A DNA stretch of 64,000 nt. Source: Anaerocolumna sp. AGMB13020. GTDB lineage: Bacteria > Bacillota > Clostridia > Lachnospirales > Lachnospiraceae. The notes under the pieces are model-generated. The model was given only the letters and a program-made list of their open reading frames with translations, searched no databases and was not told the DNA's origin. Shown piece by piece: positions 8,791 to 18,150 of the stretch; the first letter of the stretch is position 1; every line of letters begins with the position of its first letter. The position numbers and the translations under genes are program-made. Location: assembly GCF_033100115.1 (NCBI RefSeq), contig NZ_CP136910.1:2170001-2234000 (forward strand), written 5' to 3'.

Positions 8791-9480
8791 CTAAATAATA
8801 TGGTCTTCTTCTCTATATTTATTCATCAGCCGTTTGAATATCTCTCCATTGGTAGGTGGCGTATAGGTTATTGCATTGGCACCTGCCTCAATGGTTTTTA
8901 AGATACTTTCTTCTGTAGGCCCGCCGGTTGCTATAATGGGTATTCTGGGGAATTCCTCCCTGATCTGCTTTACAATTTCATTGGTCCTGCCGGCACCGGA
9001 AACATTTAAGATATCCGCACCTGCTTCAATTCTGGCACGAATATCCGTTTTCTCGGAAACTACGGTTATTACAATGGGAATATCAATTTTCTCCTTTAAA
9101 TAAAGAATTGTTTCATTGGGGGTAGGCGCATTTAATACAACTCCTACTGCACCTTGAAATTCCGCATCTTCTGCCAGATTAAGTACCCTGGGCCCTTTGG
9201 TGGTGCCACCTCCGACACCGCAAAAAACCGGAACGTCTGAGCAGTTTATAATAGAGTGGGTGATAATCGGCTGCGGTGTAAAGGGATAGACTGCTATCAC
9301 TGCATTGGCATTACAGTTTCGTATAATAGCTACATCTGTAGTAAATACAAGGGATTTAATTAGTTTTCCAAAAATGCGTATCCCACTAGCATGATCAATC
9401 GCTTTGGGCACACGAATCATATGTTTGCGTAAAACACCATCAATTTCCGGCAGAAATTTCTCCTCCATGTCTTTTTCCAC
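8791..9480 (-). CDS. TIM-barrel protein of the IMPDH/FMN phosphate-binding type
   Basis: This 229-residue protein has the repeated beta-strand pattern of a TIM barrel with a C-terminal phosphate-binding half: AGADILNVSGAGRTNEIVKQI, then IPIIATGGPTEESILKTIEAGANAITYTPP. An unusual glycine-rich loop, VPVFCGVGGGTTKG, lies near residues 83-96. The same clostridial family is often labelled simply hydrolase. The GTG at 9480 or the ATG at 9468 could start it. The reaction is unknown, and neighbours give no clear pathway. Confidence 0.6.
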   Translation of the reverse strand: MEKDMEEKFLPEIDGVLRKHMIRVPKAIDHASGIRIFGKLIKSLVFTTDVAIIRNCNANAVIAVYPFTPQPIITHSIINCSDVPVFCGVGGGTTKGPRVLNLAEDAEFQGAVGVVLNAPTPNETILYLKEKIDIPIVITVVSEKTDIRARIEAGADILNVSGAGRTNEIVKQIREEFPRIPIIATGGPTEESILKTIEAGANAITYTPPTNGEIFKRLMNKYREEDHII

Positions 9481-9553
9481 GGGTTTTCATGACTCCTTAC
9501 ACCCGCGAAATACACCTCTCTCCCTTTGTTATTTTATATTTGTCACAAGTACT

Positions 9554-10993
9554 TTATACGGATTCTTCCAGCAGTGTATTATTATAGTGGCTTCCCCTCA
9601 TCTCAATCTGGGGAACTCCCTTTTTCTCAATGTAATCTCTGGTAATGGTTACTTTTCCAATGTTGATGTCCTTTGGTATTTCATACATAATATCAAGCAT
9701 GAACTCTTCAATTATAGCACGCAAAGCTCTGGCACCGGTTTTCTTCTCCAGGGCTTTTTCTGCAATAGCTTCCATTGCGCTTCTGTCAAATTCCAGACGC
9801 ACCTCGTCTAAAGCAAGAAGTTTCTGGTATTGCTTTAAAATAGCATTTCTTGGCTCCATTAAGATCTTAATAAGCATGTCCTTCGTCAGGCCTTCCAGAG
9901 AATATATAATCGGAAGACGTCCTAAGAATTCCGGTATCATCCCAAACTCTCTTAAGTCCTCTACGGCAACCTTTAACAGCAGGTTCGGGTCATCGTCATA
10001 TTTATCCTTTAAGTCTGCACTAAAACCAATGGAGGATTGTTTGTTCAGTCTGGCTTTGATGATTGCATCCAGATCAGGAAAAGCTCCGCCGCAGATAAAA
10101 AGAATATTCTTGGTGTTTACAGTAGTTAATGGAACCATAGCGTTTTTGCTGGTCGCACCTACCGGCACCTCTACTTCGCTGCCCTCTAAGAGTTTCAGCA
10201 AGCCCTGCTGAACAGATTCACCACTTACATCTCTGTTATTTGTGTTCTTTTTCTTTGCAATCTTATCGATCTCATCGATGAAAATGATTCCACGTTCCGC
10301 CTTCTCCACATCATTATCAGCAGCTGCCAGCAGCTTTGATAAGACACTCTCTACATCATCACCGATATAACCGGCTTCCGTTAGAGAAGTAGCATCTGTA
10401 ATAGCTAAAGGTACATCCAAAAGCTTAGCCAGGGTCTTTACCAGGAAGGTCTTACCGCTACCCGTAGGTCCGATCATAAGCATATTGGACTTCTCGATCT
10501 CAATATCATCCATGGTATCCGTAGCAACTCTTTTATAATGGTTATAAACAGCTACTGAAAGCACCTTTTTGGCATGCTCCTGTCCAACGACGAAATCATC
10601 CAGTTTGCCTTTAATAATATGAGGGGAAGGAATATTCCTTATATCCAGTGTCTTAGCACCAGCTTCTTCCGTTTCCTCTTTCTTTTTCTTTAATTTCTGA
10701 CTTTTTGGTACTTCCTTTTGCACGTTGTTCATATTCATCATATTAGCGGGAAATCCCATCAAATCCATATAAGGCATTCCATTGCTGTTGATGGTGTCAA
10801 AGGTCTTTTGCATACAGTCGGAGCAGATACAGATATTATTGGGTATTCTCATCATCTTTCCGGCTTTGCTCTCAGGCCTTCTGCAGATATAGCAGACTGT
10901 CTCATAATCCTCTTTGTCCTTTTTCTCTGTATCCTCTATATTTATATCCTTCATTTCATCCTTTAAATTATCATCCCTTACATCGTCTTTCAT
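9554..10993 (-). CDS. clpX: ClpX-type AAA+ unfoldase (second or divergent ClpX)
   Basis: This 479-residue AAA+ unfoldase has the ClpX layout. A C4 zinc-binding domain (C34, C37, C57, C60) comes first. After a Lys/Glu-rich linker follow Walker A GPTGSGKT (175-182), pore loop GYIGD (208-212), Walker B IIFIDEID (236-243) and the ClpP-docking IGF tripeptide (322-324). It is about 60 residues longer than typical ClpX through an acidic N-terminal extension and a Met/Asn-rich plus basic linker. No clpP or tig gene is adjacent, unlike the usual clpX locus, so it may be a paralogue. The IGF loop argues that it still docks on ClpP. Confidence 0.75.
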   Translation of the reverse strand: MKDDVRDDNLKDEMKDINIEDTEKKDKEDYETVCYICRRPESKAGKMMRIPNNICICSDCMQKTFDTINSNGMPYMDLMGFPANMMNMNNVQKEVPKSQKLKKKKEETEEAGAKTLDIRNIPSPHIIKGKLDDFVVGQEHAKKVLSVAVYNHYKRVATDTMDDIEIEKSNMLMIGPTGSGKTFLVKTLAKLLDVPLAITDATSLTEAGYIGDDVESVLSKLLAAADNDVEKAERGIIFIDEIDKIAKKKNTNNRDVSGESVQQGLLKLLEGSEVEVPVGATSKNAMVPLTTVNTKNILFICGGAFPDLDAIIKARLNKQSSIGFSADLKDKYDDDPNLLLKVAVEDLREFGMIPEFLGRLPIIYSLEGLTKDMLIKILMEPRNAILKQYQKLLALDEVRLEFDRSAMEAIAEKALEKKTGARALRAIIEEFMLDIMYEIPKDINIGKVTITRDYIEKKGVPQIEMRGSHYNNTLLEESV

Positions 10994-11331
10994 TCTATCA
11001 TCTCCTTCTCCTTAAAGCCAGCTTTAAGGTTTTGCCGCTATCACCAGTATGAGGGGGTAAATATTACATAAATTAATCTATTAAATATCATTCATATATT
11101 AAATATATTTTTATATTATAACGTAGCAATTTGTTGTATACAATAGAATAATATTGAATTTTTTCTAAAATAATTATAATAAAAAAACAAACAGGCTGCC
11201 ATAAAACAGCTTTTTTTCAAACAGCTATCTTACCGCAGCCTTTATATTAACTATATTTTTAGTCGTTTTATTGATTGGATCAGACTTCTTAACCTTCCGG
11301 AAACCATATGCTCTGAAAAAGAAAGAATCCT
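10994..11331. other. Intergenic region between clpX-like gene and htrA
   Basis: These 338 bp are very AT-rich. They contain the htrA terminator (11181-11241) and must contain the promoter of the clpX-like gene. No conserved motif beyond these is seen. Confidence 0.5.
11181..11241 (-). terminator. Rho-independent terminator after htrA
   Basis: AGGCTGC (11193-11199) pairs with GCAGCCT (11235-11241). On the minus strand the stem is followed by GTTTGTTTTTTT. It lies about 90 bp after the htrA stop codon. Confidence 0.7.
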
Positions 11332-12888
11332 TTATTGATTATTGTTTGTTTCAGGATTTCCAGTTAAAGTAACCTCAAAGGTTTTCTCTTCAAATTTACC
11401 ATTGGAATTTCGTTTCACTGTAATGGATATCTTGGATCCTACACGGTAGGAATTTACCTTTTCCTTCAGCTGAGTTCCTGCAGTTACTTCCGTATCATTC
11501 ACCTTCGTGATAATATCACCAGCTAAAATACCTGCATTAGCCGCACTGCCGCCATCAAAGGTTGCTTTTACATAAACACCTAACGGCCAGCCGTACATCT
11601 GAGAAATCTCTTCCGTAACATCCTTAATACTCACACCTAAGTAGCCTTTCTCTTTCTCCGTCAGTACTTCTCTGCTCATTAGCTCATCGATAATCGGTAT
11701 GGCTCTGGAAATAGGGATTGCAAATCCCATACCTTCAACTTCACTGGAGGCATACTTAACGGTATTAATACCAATTACATCTCCCTTTAAATTAATCAGG
11801 GCACCACCACTATTACCCGGGTTGATAGCAGCATCCGTCTGGAGCAATACCATTTTCTTCTGATCCACCTGGACCTCACGGTCTTTTGCACTGATATATC
11901 CTACTGTGGTAGACTGTCCATACCCTAAAGCATTACCGATAGCAACAGCCATCTCCCCTACCTTCACTGCATCTGAGTCACCAAGCTTCGCAATCTTTAT
12001 CGTCTCTAAGGTGCTGGCTTTTATCTTGCTTAAGTCAATAGAAATAACTGCAAGGTCTGCCGTGGAATCAGTCCCTTTAATAATAGCCTCTGCTTCTGTT
12101 CCGTCAGTAAATTTAACATTAATCGGGTTAGCTCCTTCCACCACATGGTTGTTCGTGGCAATCAGAAGTTCCTTATCATTCTTTCCAACGATAATTCCAG
12201 AGCCGCCGCCTTCACTTTCCTGGTCATACTGCTGACCAAACCAGTCATTATAGGTCTGGGTATAGGTTGAAGTTATCTGTACGATAGAAGGCATGGTCTT
12301 ATCAATAACATCGGTAACATCGGTTTTCTGTGAAATCTTACCGTCTGTAACAGCCGTCGAGGATAATAAAGGCCCTTCATTGTCTGTGCTTAAAGAGAAA
12401 CCGTCATTACCGCCAAAACTCATATAAATTGGTTCTGCATTTGGATTAATCCTATAATAAACCGTGTTAAAGCCTACAAAAGTCAGACCTGCTATTAAAC
12501 CGAAAGCCACTGCAGATACTGCCAGCTTTCCAACAGTTTTAAAGAATTTGCTTTCTTTCTTTTCCTTTATGTCTGACTGTACATTATAAGCAGACTGATT
12601 AAAGTTGTAGGAGCTATAAGTATCATAACTTTTGTTTTCTTTAAACTGTTGATAATTCTCATAATTCTGACTGCTGCCAGTACCTGTTATCTGCTCAGCC
12701 CAAAAGCTGTAGGTACCCTGAGCCGGCTTGCTTAACCGATATACACTGTCACTCTCTTCCTTCTTCTCATTTACCGGTTCATTTATAGTACTGTCTGCCG
12801 AACTCACGTCAGTACCGGTAGATTCAAAATTATCACCGTTTGAGATTTCTTCATTCTTCTTTTCATTTTCAAAGAATTCATCTGACAT
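11332..12888 (-). CDS. htrA: Membrane-anchored HtrA/DegP-like serine protease with PDZ domain
   Basis: This 518-residue quality-control protease faces the outside of the membrane. Residues 1-115 are a long polar, Ser/Asn/Glu-rich cytosolic segment. One transmembrane helix follows at about 118-140, then a trypsin-like domain and a C-terminal PDZ domain (about 415-505). The triad is visible: H248 in ATNNHVVEG, D278 in STADLAVI and S360 in NPGNSGGAL. Family members degrade or refold misfolded secreted proteins. A strong ribosome site (AAGGAAGGTG) precedes the ATG. It appears monocistronic. Confidence 0.9.
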   Translation of the reverse strand: MSDEFFENEKKNEEISNGDNFESTGTDVSSADSTINEPVNEKKEESDSVYRLSKPAQGTYSFWAEQITGTGSSQNYENYQQFKENKSYDTYSSYNFNQSAYNVQSDIKEKKESKFFKTVGKLAVSAVAFGLIAGLTFVGFNTVYYRINPNAEPIYMSFGGNDGFSLSTDNEGPLLSSTAVTDGKISQKTDVTDVIDKTMPSIVQITSTYTQTYNDWFGQQYDQESEGGGSGIIVGKNDKELLIATNNHVVEGANPINVKFTDGTEAEAIIKGTDSTADLAVISIDLSKIKASTLETIKIAKLGDSDAVKVGEMAVAIGNALGYGQSTTVGYISAKDREVQVDQKKMVLLQTDAAINPGNSGGALINLKGDVIGINTVKYASSEVEGMGFAIPISRAIPIIDELMSREVLTEKEKGYLGVSIKDVTEEISQMYGWPLGVYVKATFDGGSAANAGILAGDIITKVNDTEVTAGTQLKEKVNSYRVGSKISITVKRNSNGKFEEKTFEVTLTGNPETNNNQ

Positions 12889-13063
12889 AGTTGTTCACCT
12901 TCCTTATTTATTACTTTCTTTATTAGATGCCTTATTCCTTCATCTACTTTATTGATTTACGTCATCATTCTATCAGTATTTTGTGTAGAGTCTGTGAAGA
13001 ATAAAATATAAATTACAATTTTTTTATCAATAAACTGTAAAGATAAATTGTCAAAACAATAAC

Positions 13064-13108
13064 TGGCAAAATCATAATCGGCATAATCATAACTCACATA
13101 ATAGCTTA
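13064..13108. repeat. Three 15-nt tandem repeats downstream of the hydrolase gene
   Basis: Three degenerate 15-nt units (TGGCAAAATCATAAT, CGGCATAATCATAAC, TCACATAATAGCTTA) sit 63 bp after the end of the hydrolase gene. The same unit is repeated on the other side of that gene at 14760-14849. Confidence 0.6.
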
Positions 13109-13170
13109 ATTATCAGATTCTGGAGAGTTTCTTTTTCGATTGCTTGCAGTACAAATCGATGGGTACGCTA

Positions 13171-14673
13171 CTACTTTAATAATGATTCATCAAACATAGA
13201 AGAGATAAATTTAACCTCTGGATATTTATGTTCTGTTCTTTCGAACAAACTACTTTTCTCTTCTTCCTTTAGATATCGATTAAAAAAATTCAATACATAT
13301 TGATTTGTTATATAAGAAACTCGCACCCCATCCACGTTTCCAATCAGCCCTGTAAACCGGAGTAAGGGACTGATCAGCTGTAAATCTGTATAGTTGTAAT
13401 GAGTGGTATTCTTTATATATAATATGTCTCCTCCCTTTTTAGCCGTTGCCTCTATCTGTTTATTTTCCAGCTCTAGCTCATATTTTGCCTCTTCAAATTC
13501 CATTTTTGATATTCCCATGTTCTCTAAATCATGCTTCGTCGGTTTATAATCCGGTGCCGCCATATTATGAATCGATATGGCCTGCTCTGAATACATAAAT
13601 AAAAATGGCTTTGCCAGAGGTTCTTTATTTCTATATCCATAAAGTGAGCCATCCTCATTAATTCCTGCTTTGATTCTATTATCATAACAGGAATCATAGG
13701 CAGCCGCCCCACCAAAAGAATGCCCAATGGTACCTATGTTTGACATATCAATTTTCCCGGTAAATTTATTGCGTATCTCACCCGAATTGAATTTTTCAAA
13801 CTGATCTATGGTATATAGAATATCTTTTGTCCATTCTTCACCTATTTTACTATTTGAAGCATAGGAATCCTCATCAGACGAAATAAAGTGTGTTGCTTCT
13901 CCATCCGGAAATAAGGTTGCAAGCGTATTGTAGGTATGATCGATTGATGCAACAATGTAACCATGGCTGGCGAGTTCTTCGACCTGGGTTACCTGGAAGA
14001 AACGAGATGTTCCCATACCATGACTCATTACGATAAAAGGATAGGAATCCTCCATCGAAGATACTTCACAATTATCATAAGAATTACTTTTCGTATATGC
14101 TAAATAATCGATTAAGAATGCAGGGATTTTTACCGCCTGAGCGCATTCTTTTAAAAAAGCTTTCCCATCAGCTAACAGATAGGATCGGCTGTTATTTTTA
14201 ACCTTCTTTGCAGGATACCACACCTGTACTGCCAATTTCCTCTTCTCATTCTTATGATTGGTAAAAATCTCATCCCTGTCCTTATCCGTAAAATAAAAGA
14301 TCTGGCTGCCTACTTCATATTTCCCGGAAGGCTTCGGTAATTTTGGTACAGGTAGAACTAGTGCTGCAAGGGTTGATAGAAGCATTGCTAAAGTGAATAC
14401 AACAGCAATGCTTCTGTTTGCAATGTTTACTGTATTTGGAGTCTCTATTTTATTTCTTCTTTTATAAACAGAGACTCCTAGAACAACCAGTGTGCTGCAA
14501 TAAGGCAAAAACAATTGCCACCGCAAGCCTTCCATCGCATAATGAACCACTAGTATCAATGCAGCTAGGATGCTTACCATGAATATCTTCTGTAATGCTC
14601 TTCTTTTGCAGAAGACAAATAAAACAATCATGTAAAAGTTGTTCAATATTAATAATGCTTCCAATAACCTCAT
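13171..14673 (-). CDS. Membrane-anchored alpha/beta hydrolase (PAF-acetylhydrolase/lipase-like)
   Basis: This 500-residue protein begins with about four hydrophobic helices (to residue 107), then has a large extracytoplasmic alpha/beta-hydrolase domain. The nucleophile elbow is GHSFGG with S319, the oxyanion region is VMSHGMGTSRF (about 215-225), and a His-containing segment near 430 may complete the triad. The arrangement resembles bacterial platelet-activating-factor acetylhydrolase-like lipases. The substrate is unknown, with lipids or esters likely. It is isolated on its strand and bracketed by a 15-nt repeat family. Confidence 0.7.
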   Translation of the reverse strand: MRLLEALLILNNFYMIVLFVFCKRRALQKIFMVSILAALILVVHYAMEGLRWQLFLPYCSTLVVLGVSVYKRRNKIETPNTVNIANRSIAVVFTLAMLLSTLAALVLPVPKLPKPSGKYEVGSQIFYFTDKDRDEIFTNHKNEKRKLAVQVWYPAKKVKNNSRSYLLADGKAFLKECAQAVKIPAFLIDYLAYTKSNSYDNCEVSSMEDSYPFIVMSHGMGTSRFFQVTQVEELASHGYIVASIDHTYNTLATLFPDGEATHFISSDEDSYASNSKIGEEWTKDILYTIDQFEKFNSGEIRNKFTGKIDMSNIGTIGHSFGGAAAYDSCYDNRIKAGINEDGSLYGYRNKEPLAKPFLFMYSEQAISIHNMAAPDYKPTKHDLENMGISKMEFEEAKYELELENKQIEATAKKGGDILYIKNTTHYNYTDLQLISPLLRFTGLIGNVDGVRVSYITNQYVLNFFNRYLKEEEKSSLFERTEHKYPEVKFISSMFDESLLK

Positions 14674-14759
14674 AATTATTTACCCCCGCCCAATATCACT
14701 GCTCGATTCCGAGAACTATTTTGCGAATAAAATTAGTAAACCAAACAGCCGCTTCTAAT

Positions 14760-14849
14760 TGCCATAATCATAACTGCCATAATCATAACTCATATAATCA
14801 CAATTGCCATACCAAAACTGCCATAATCATTACTCACATAATCATACAT
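14760..14849. repeat. Six 15-nt tandem repeats upstream of the hydrolase gene
   Basis: Six consecutive 14-15 nt units follow the pattern TGCCATAATCATAAC. The first two are identical, and the rest differ at a few positions. The same unit occurs three times at 13064-13108 past the other end of the hydrolase gene. Confidence 0.75.
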
Positions 14850-14872
14850 CCAAATGATAACATACGATTTCA

Positions 14873-15087
14873 GGGGAATTGCACAAAATAGAAAGAGCGA
14901 ATGCGCCTATGGAAAGGTATTAGAAGCCCTTTTCTCTGAATCTTTTGTGCTATAATGTAAAACAGATTGTCTGAGCGTAGCGAGTTATCTGTTTTGCATT
15001 ATGCCAAGCACAAAATATTCAGAGAAATTAGGGCTTCTTATACCTTGTAATCGAAGCATGAGTTCTTTCTATTTTGTGTAATTCCCC
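14873..15087. repeat. Foldback element copy 1 (215 bp long-arm inverted repeat)
   Basis: The element is one giant imperfect hairpin. Its ends GGGGAATTGCACAAAATAG (from 14873) and CTATTTTGTGTAATTCCCC (to 15087) are near-perfect inverses. The arms continue inward through AGAAGCCC/GGGCTTCT, CTCTGAA/TTCAGAG and TTTTGTGC/GCACAAAA to AAACAGAT/ATCTGTTT. The loop is GTCTGAGCGTAGCGAGT. A second copy lies at 18151-18363 in the same orientation. It could be a MITE or encode a structured RNA. Confidence 0.8.
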
Positions 15088-15239
15088 GTCCCCCTGTTAA
15101 AACCCCACCCTTTTGCCTTCAATTACATTTAAACCTATCTGCACTTCACCAACACAATGACTTCCCAATGACTTCCCAAACACTCCCTAAATGAATCTTA
15201 AGAATTTCAGTTAAATATTAAGAAAATTTTGTATTGTGG

Positions 15240-15265
15240 AAATTCTTTCAATCATGTATTATAAT
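15240..15265 (+). promoter_or_regulatory. Possible promoter of the sugar transferase gene
   Basis: A TATAAT (15260-15265) lies 70 bp before the start codon in the only AT-rich window between the foldback element and the gene. The -35 is weak (TGGAAA with 17 bp spacing), so the call rests mainly on the -10 box. Confidence 0.4.
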
Positions 15266-15333
15266 AATGTCATTTAAGGACAAAATTAAATTAAAGAAAC
15301 CAAGAAAAATGCCGTTGGGCAATGGAGTTTTGA

Positions 15334-16752
15334 ATGATAAAAGACAATGAAAAGACTTTAAACCGAATAAATGTTGTAGCTGATGGCATAATCCTGATTT
15401 TGGCATATATACTTACCTATTATCTTCGTTTTTTTACTCCGTTGCGGTATCTTGTGCACTTTGATCCCAATGCGGGTTACTATGATATTTTTATTTATAT
15501 AAGAATACTATATCTGTTAGTACCGGGATATCTGGTAGTTTATTATATTTGCGGGTTGTACAGTGCCAGTCCTATTCAAAGCAAAAGACTTACCATGTGG
15601 AATATCTTTAAGGCAAATATATTAGGTACATTATACTTTACCTTCCTTTTATATGCAACCAACGAAAGCCATTATTCCCGATATCTGATTTTTATCTTTT
15701 TTGTAGTTAATATACTATTGGATTTGATCTACCGTTTGATAGTCAGTGCCATTCAAAGTGCCGCGAGAAAAAAAGGATACAATCAGAAGAAGGTACTATT
15801 GGTCGGCTACAGCAGAGCGGCTCAATCCTACATCGACAGGTTACTTGCCAATCCTCATTGGGGGTATGCCATATATGGTATCCTGGATGACAATGTAGGC
15901 AGTGATACAACCTATAAAGGCATAAAAGTTATTGGATCCATTGAAGAGCTGTCAGAATTACTTCAAATGAATAAACTGGATGAGATTGGTATCACTCTGA
16001 GTATCGATGAATATTCGAAGCTGTCAAGAATCGTAAATTTATGCGAGAAGTCGGGAGTACATACCAAATTCATTCCGGATTACCAGGACCTTTTACCGAC
16101 CATTCCTTATACAGAGGACTTAGACGGACTGCCGGTAATCAATATCCGTAATGTACCTCTTACCAATTTTGTTAACCGAATCATGAAAAGGGCCGTGGAT
16201 ATCTTTGGTGGTATCTTTGCATTACTGCTCTTTTCAATACCTATGATTATTGTAGCCCTTATTATCAAAGCAACTTCCAGCGGGCCGATTATCTTTACCC
16301 AGGTTCGTATAGGAAAGCACAATAAGGAGTTCAAGATGTATAAATTCCGCTCCATGGAGCTTCAGCACGAATCCAAGGAAAAGAAAGCCTGGACAACCTT
16401 TAATGATCCCAGAGTAACAAAGATCGGCAAGTTTATCCGAAAGACCAGCATCGATGAATTACCGCAGTTATTCAATGTACTAAAAGGTGAAATGAGCCTT
16501 GTGGGACCCAGGCCAGAACGTCCCTTTTTCGTAGAGAAGTTCAAGGAAGAAATTCCAAGATACATGATAAAGCATCAGGTACAGCCTGGTATAACTGGCT
16601 GGGCTCAGATAAATGGTTTCCGCGGAGACACCTCGATTCGTAAGCGAATTGACTGTGACTTGTACTATATAGAGAACTGGACACTTGGACTGGACTTTAA
16701 AATATTATTTTTGACCATATTTCATGGTTTTGTAAACAAAAATGCTTATTAA
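15334..16752 (+). CDS. Polyprenyl-phosphate sugar-1-phosphate transferase (exopolysaccharide initiation)
   Basis: This 472-residue membrane enzyme starts an exopolysaccharide or wall polymer by moving a sugar-1-phosphate from a nucleotide sugar to undecaprenyl phosphate. Four or five N-terminal helices lead into a nucleotide-binding-like middle domain (KVLLVGYSRAAQSYID near 160). The catalytic bacterial sugar transferase domain starts at about 288 with MKRAVDIFGGIFALLLF and contains KFRSM, TSIDELPQLFNVLKGEMSLVGPRPERP and GITGWAQINGFRG. The organisation matches the WbaP/WcaJ/CpsE group. The sugar cannot be predicted. The LCP gene follows after 63 bp. Confidence 0.9.
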   Translation: MIKDNEKTLNRINVVADGIILILAYILTYYLRFFTPLRYLVHFDPNAGYYDIFIYIRILYLLVPGYLVVYYICGLYSASPIQSKRLTMWNIFKANILGTLYFTFLLYATNESHYSRYLIFIFFVVNILLDLIYRLIVSAIQSAARKKGYNQKKVLLVGYSRAAQSYIDRLLANPHWGYAIYGILDDNVGSDTTYKGIKVIGSIEELSELLQMNKLDEIGITLSIDEYSKLSRIVNLCEKSGVHTKFIPDYQDLLPTIPYTEDLDGLPVINIRNVPLTNFVNRIMKRAVDIFGGIFALLLFSIPMIIVALIIKATSSGPIIFTQVRIGKHNKEFKMYKFRSMELQHESKEKKAWTTFNDPRVTKIGKFIRKTSIDELPQLFNVLKGEMSLVGPRPERPFFVEKFKEEIPRYMIKHQVQPGITGWAQINGFRGDTSIRKRIDCDLYYIENWTLGLDFKILFLTIFHGFVNKNAY

Positions 16753-16815
16753 AAAGGTCGTAACCGAAAAATAGGAAGCTTTTCCAATGCGTCCTGTAAA
16801 AGAAAGGTAAATATC

Positions 16816-17847
16816 ATGGCTGTAAAAAAGAAAAGAAAACGCTTTAAGACGAAAGTTGTTATTATATTTGATTTGATACTTCTGCTTCTGGTTGTCAGTG
16901 TAGGTTATTATTTCTGGAAGGCCTCCAAAATGCAGGTGGATAAATCCGGCGATTCCTCCATCGTTACCAACAATCCGGATAATGAGGATATGGAGGGATA
17001 TCGTAATATAGCCGTGTTCGGCGTGGACTCCAGAGACAATTCCGTAAAACAGGGTACCCATTCCGATACCATTGTAATCGTAAGCATAAACAATAAGACC
17101 AAAGATGTTAAACTGGCTTCCATTTACCGCGATACCTATTCCAAGATTCCGGATGAAGACAATGCTTTCAATAAGATTAATGCCGCATATTTTCGAGGCG
17201 GTTATCCATTGGCACTTAATACCATCAATACCAACTTCGATTTGGATGTAAAGGAATATGTAACAGTTAACTTTAAGGCAGTTACTGAGGTAATCGACCT
17301 GCTGGGAGGTATCTCTCTTGACATTACAAAAGAAGAATTAAAGTATGTAAATGGTTATACCAAGGAACTGAATAAAATCAATGGCACCAATGTGGGCAAG
17401 CTAAAATCAGCCGGAACACAGGTAGTAAACGGTACTCACGCTACAGCCTATGCCAGAATCCGCTACACCAAAGGAGATGACTTTAAGCGTGCTGAAAGAC
17501 AGCGAATTGTAATCCAGAAAATATTTGAGAAAGCAAAAACCGCTGATCTTATAACCATAAATTCCATTCTGGACAAGATATTACCCATGATTCAAACCAA
17601 TCTGGACTCCGCAAAGCTGTTACTGCTTGCCAAAGATATCATGTCCTACGATATTGTGGATGAAACCGGCTTCCCTTTTGATAAAAGAGCCTTTACCTAT
17701 CACAAAGTATCCTATGTATTTCCGGTAGATTTAGTTGCAAATGTAACACAGCTACATCAGTTCCTCTTTGAAACAACCGATTATGCTCCTTCTGATAAAG
17801 TAAAAGAAATCAGTGCAGAATTAAAGCAGATTACTGATAACAATTGA
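16816..17847 (+). CDS. LytR-CpsA-Psr (LCP) family phosphotransferase
   Basis: LCP proteins attach undecaprenyl-linked glycopolymers to peptidoglycan outside the cell. This 343-residue protein has a short basic N terminus, one transmembrane helix (about 15-34) and an LCP domain with the conserved FGVDSRD, HSDTIVIVS, SIYRDTYSKIP, INAAYFRGG and YARIRYTKGDDFKRAERQR segments. The last ones carry the arginines that bind the polyprenyl pyrophosphate. Its place directly after the sugar transferase suggests it ligates the same polymer. Confidence 0.9.
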   Translation: MAVKKKRKRFKTKVVIIFDLILLLLVVSVGYYFWKASKMQVDKSGDSSIVTNNPDNEDMEGYRNIAVFGVDSRDNSVKQGTHSDTIVIVSINNKTKDVKLASIYRDTYSKIPDEDNAFNKINAAYFRGGYPLALNTINTNFDLDVKEYVTVNFKAVTEVIDLLGGISLDITKEELKYVNGYTKELNKINGTNVGKLKSAGTQVVNGTHATAYARIRYTKGDDFKRAERQRIVIQKIFEKAKTADLITINSILDKILPMIQTNLDSAKLLLLAKDIMSYDIVDETGFPFDKRAFTYHKVSYVFPVDLVANVTQLHQFLFETTDYAPSDKVKEISAELKQITDNN

Positions 17848-17889
17848 TAAATTAAATCTATTAATCTCTGATAATTATGTTCACTAAAA

Positions 17890-17918
17890 TCAGGACCACC
17901 AGCTAAGCTGGTGGTCCT
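17890..17918 (+). terminator. Hairpin after the LCP gene (likely terminator)
   Basis: A perfect inverted repeat, AGGACCACCAGCT followed directly by AAGCTGGTGGTCCT, lies about 45 bp past the LCP stop codon. The tail is only weakly T-rich. It could instead be a remnant hairpin of an IS200/IS605-type end. The position favours a terminator. Confidence 0.5.
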
Positions 17919-18150
17919 TAGACTATAGACCTATTGTTGTAGGAAGTTATGATGAATTATGATCTTTACGAAAGATGTTAAGACGTTTTCTATGTCATGA
18001 TAGAATCCATGCAAAAGCAATGTATAGAACGCCATACGAACTTTTGTAAAAATGATGTTAATAATACTTTTGGATTTCTAGGATAATTTCATTTGAAAGT
18101 ACAGATTCCAATTACGTAGATTTACTAAAGGCAACCCCCTCCAATATACA

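Larger units (their letters stand above)
14674..15333. other. Repeat-rich intergenic region
   Basis: This 660 bp stretch has no gene. It holds the 15-nt tandem repeats (14760-14849), the first copy of the foldback element (14873-15087) and the leader and probable promoter of the sugar transferase gene (15240-15333). Confidence 0.6.

Noticed and set aside
9645..10211. Long plus-strand frame of 188 codons opposite the clpX-like gene
   Set aside because: It is the antisense shadow of a well-supported AAA+ gene. It has no ribosome site and a Ser/Ile-rich composition typical of antisense frames.
17890..17918. IS200/IS605-type transposon end
   Set aside because: The hairpin alone fits, but no Y1 or TnpB transposase remnant is adjacent. 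A terminator is simpler.
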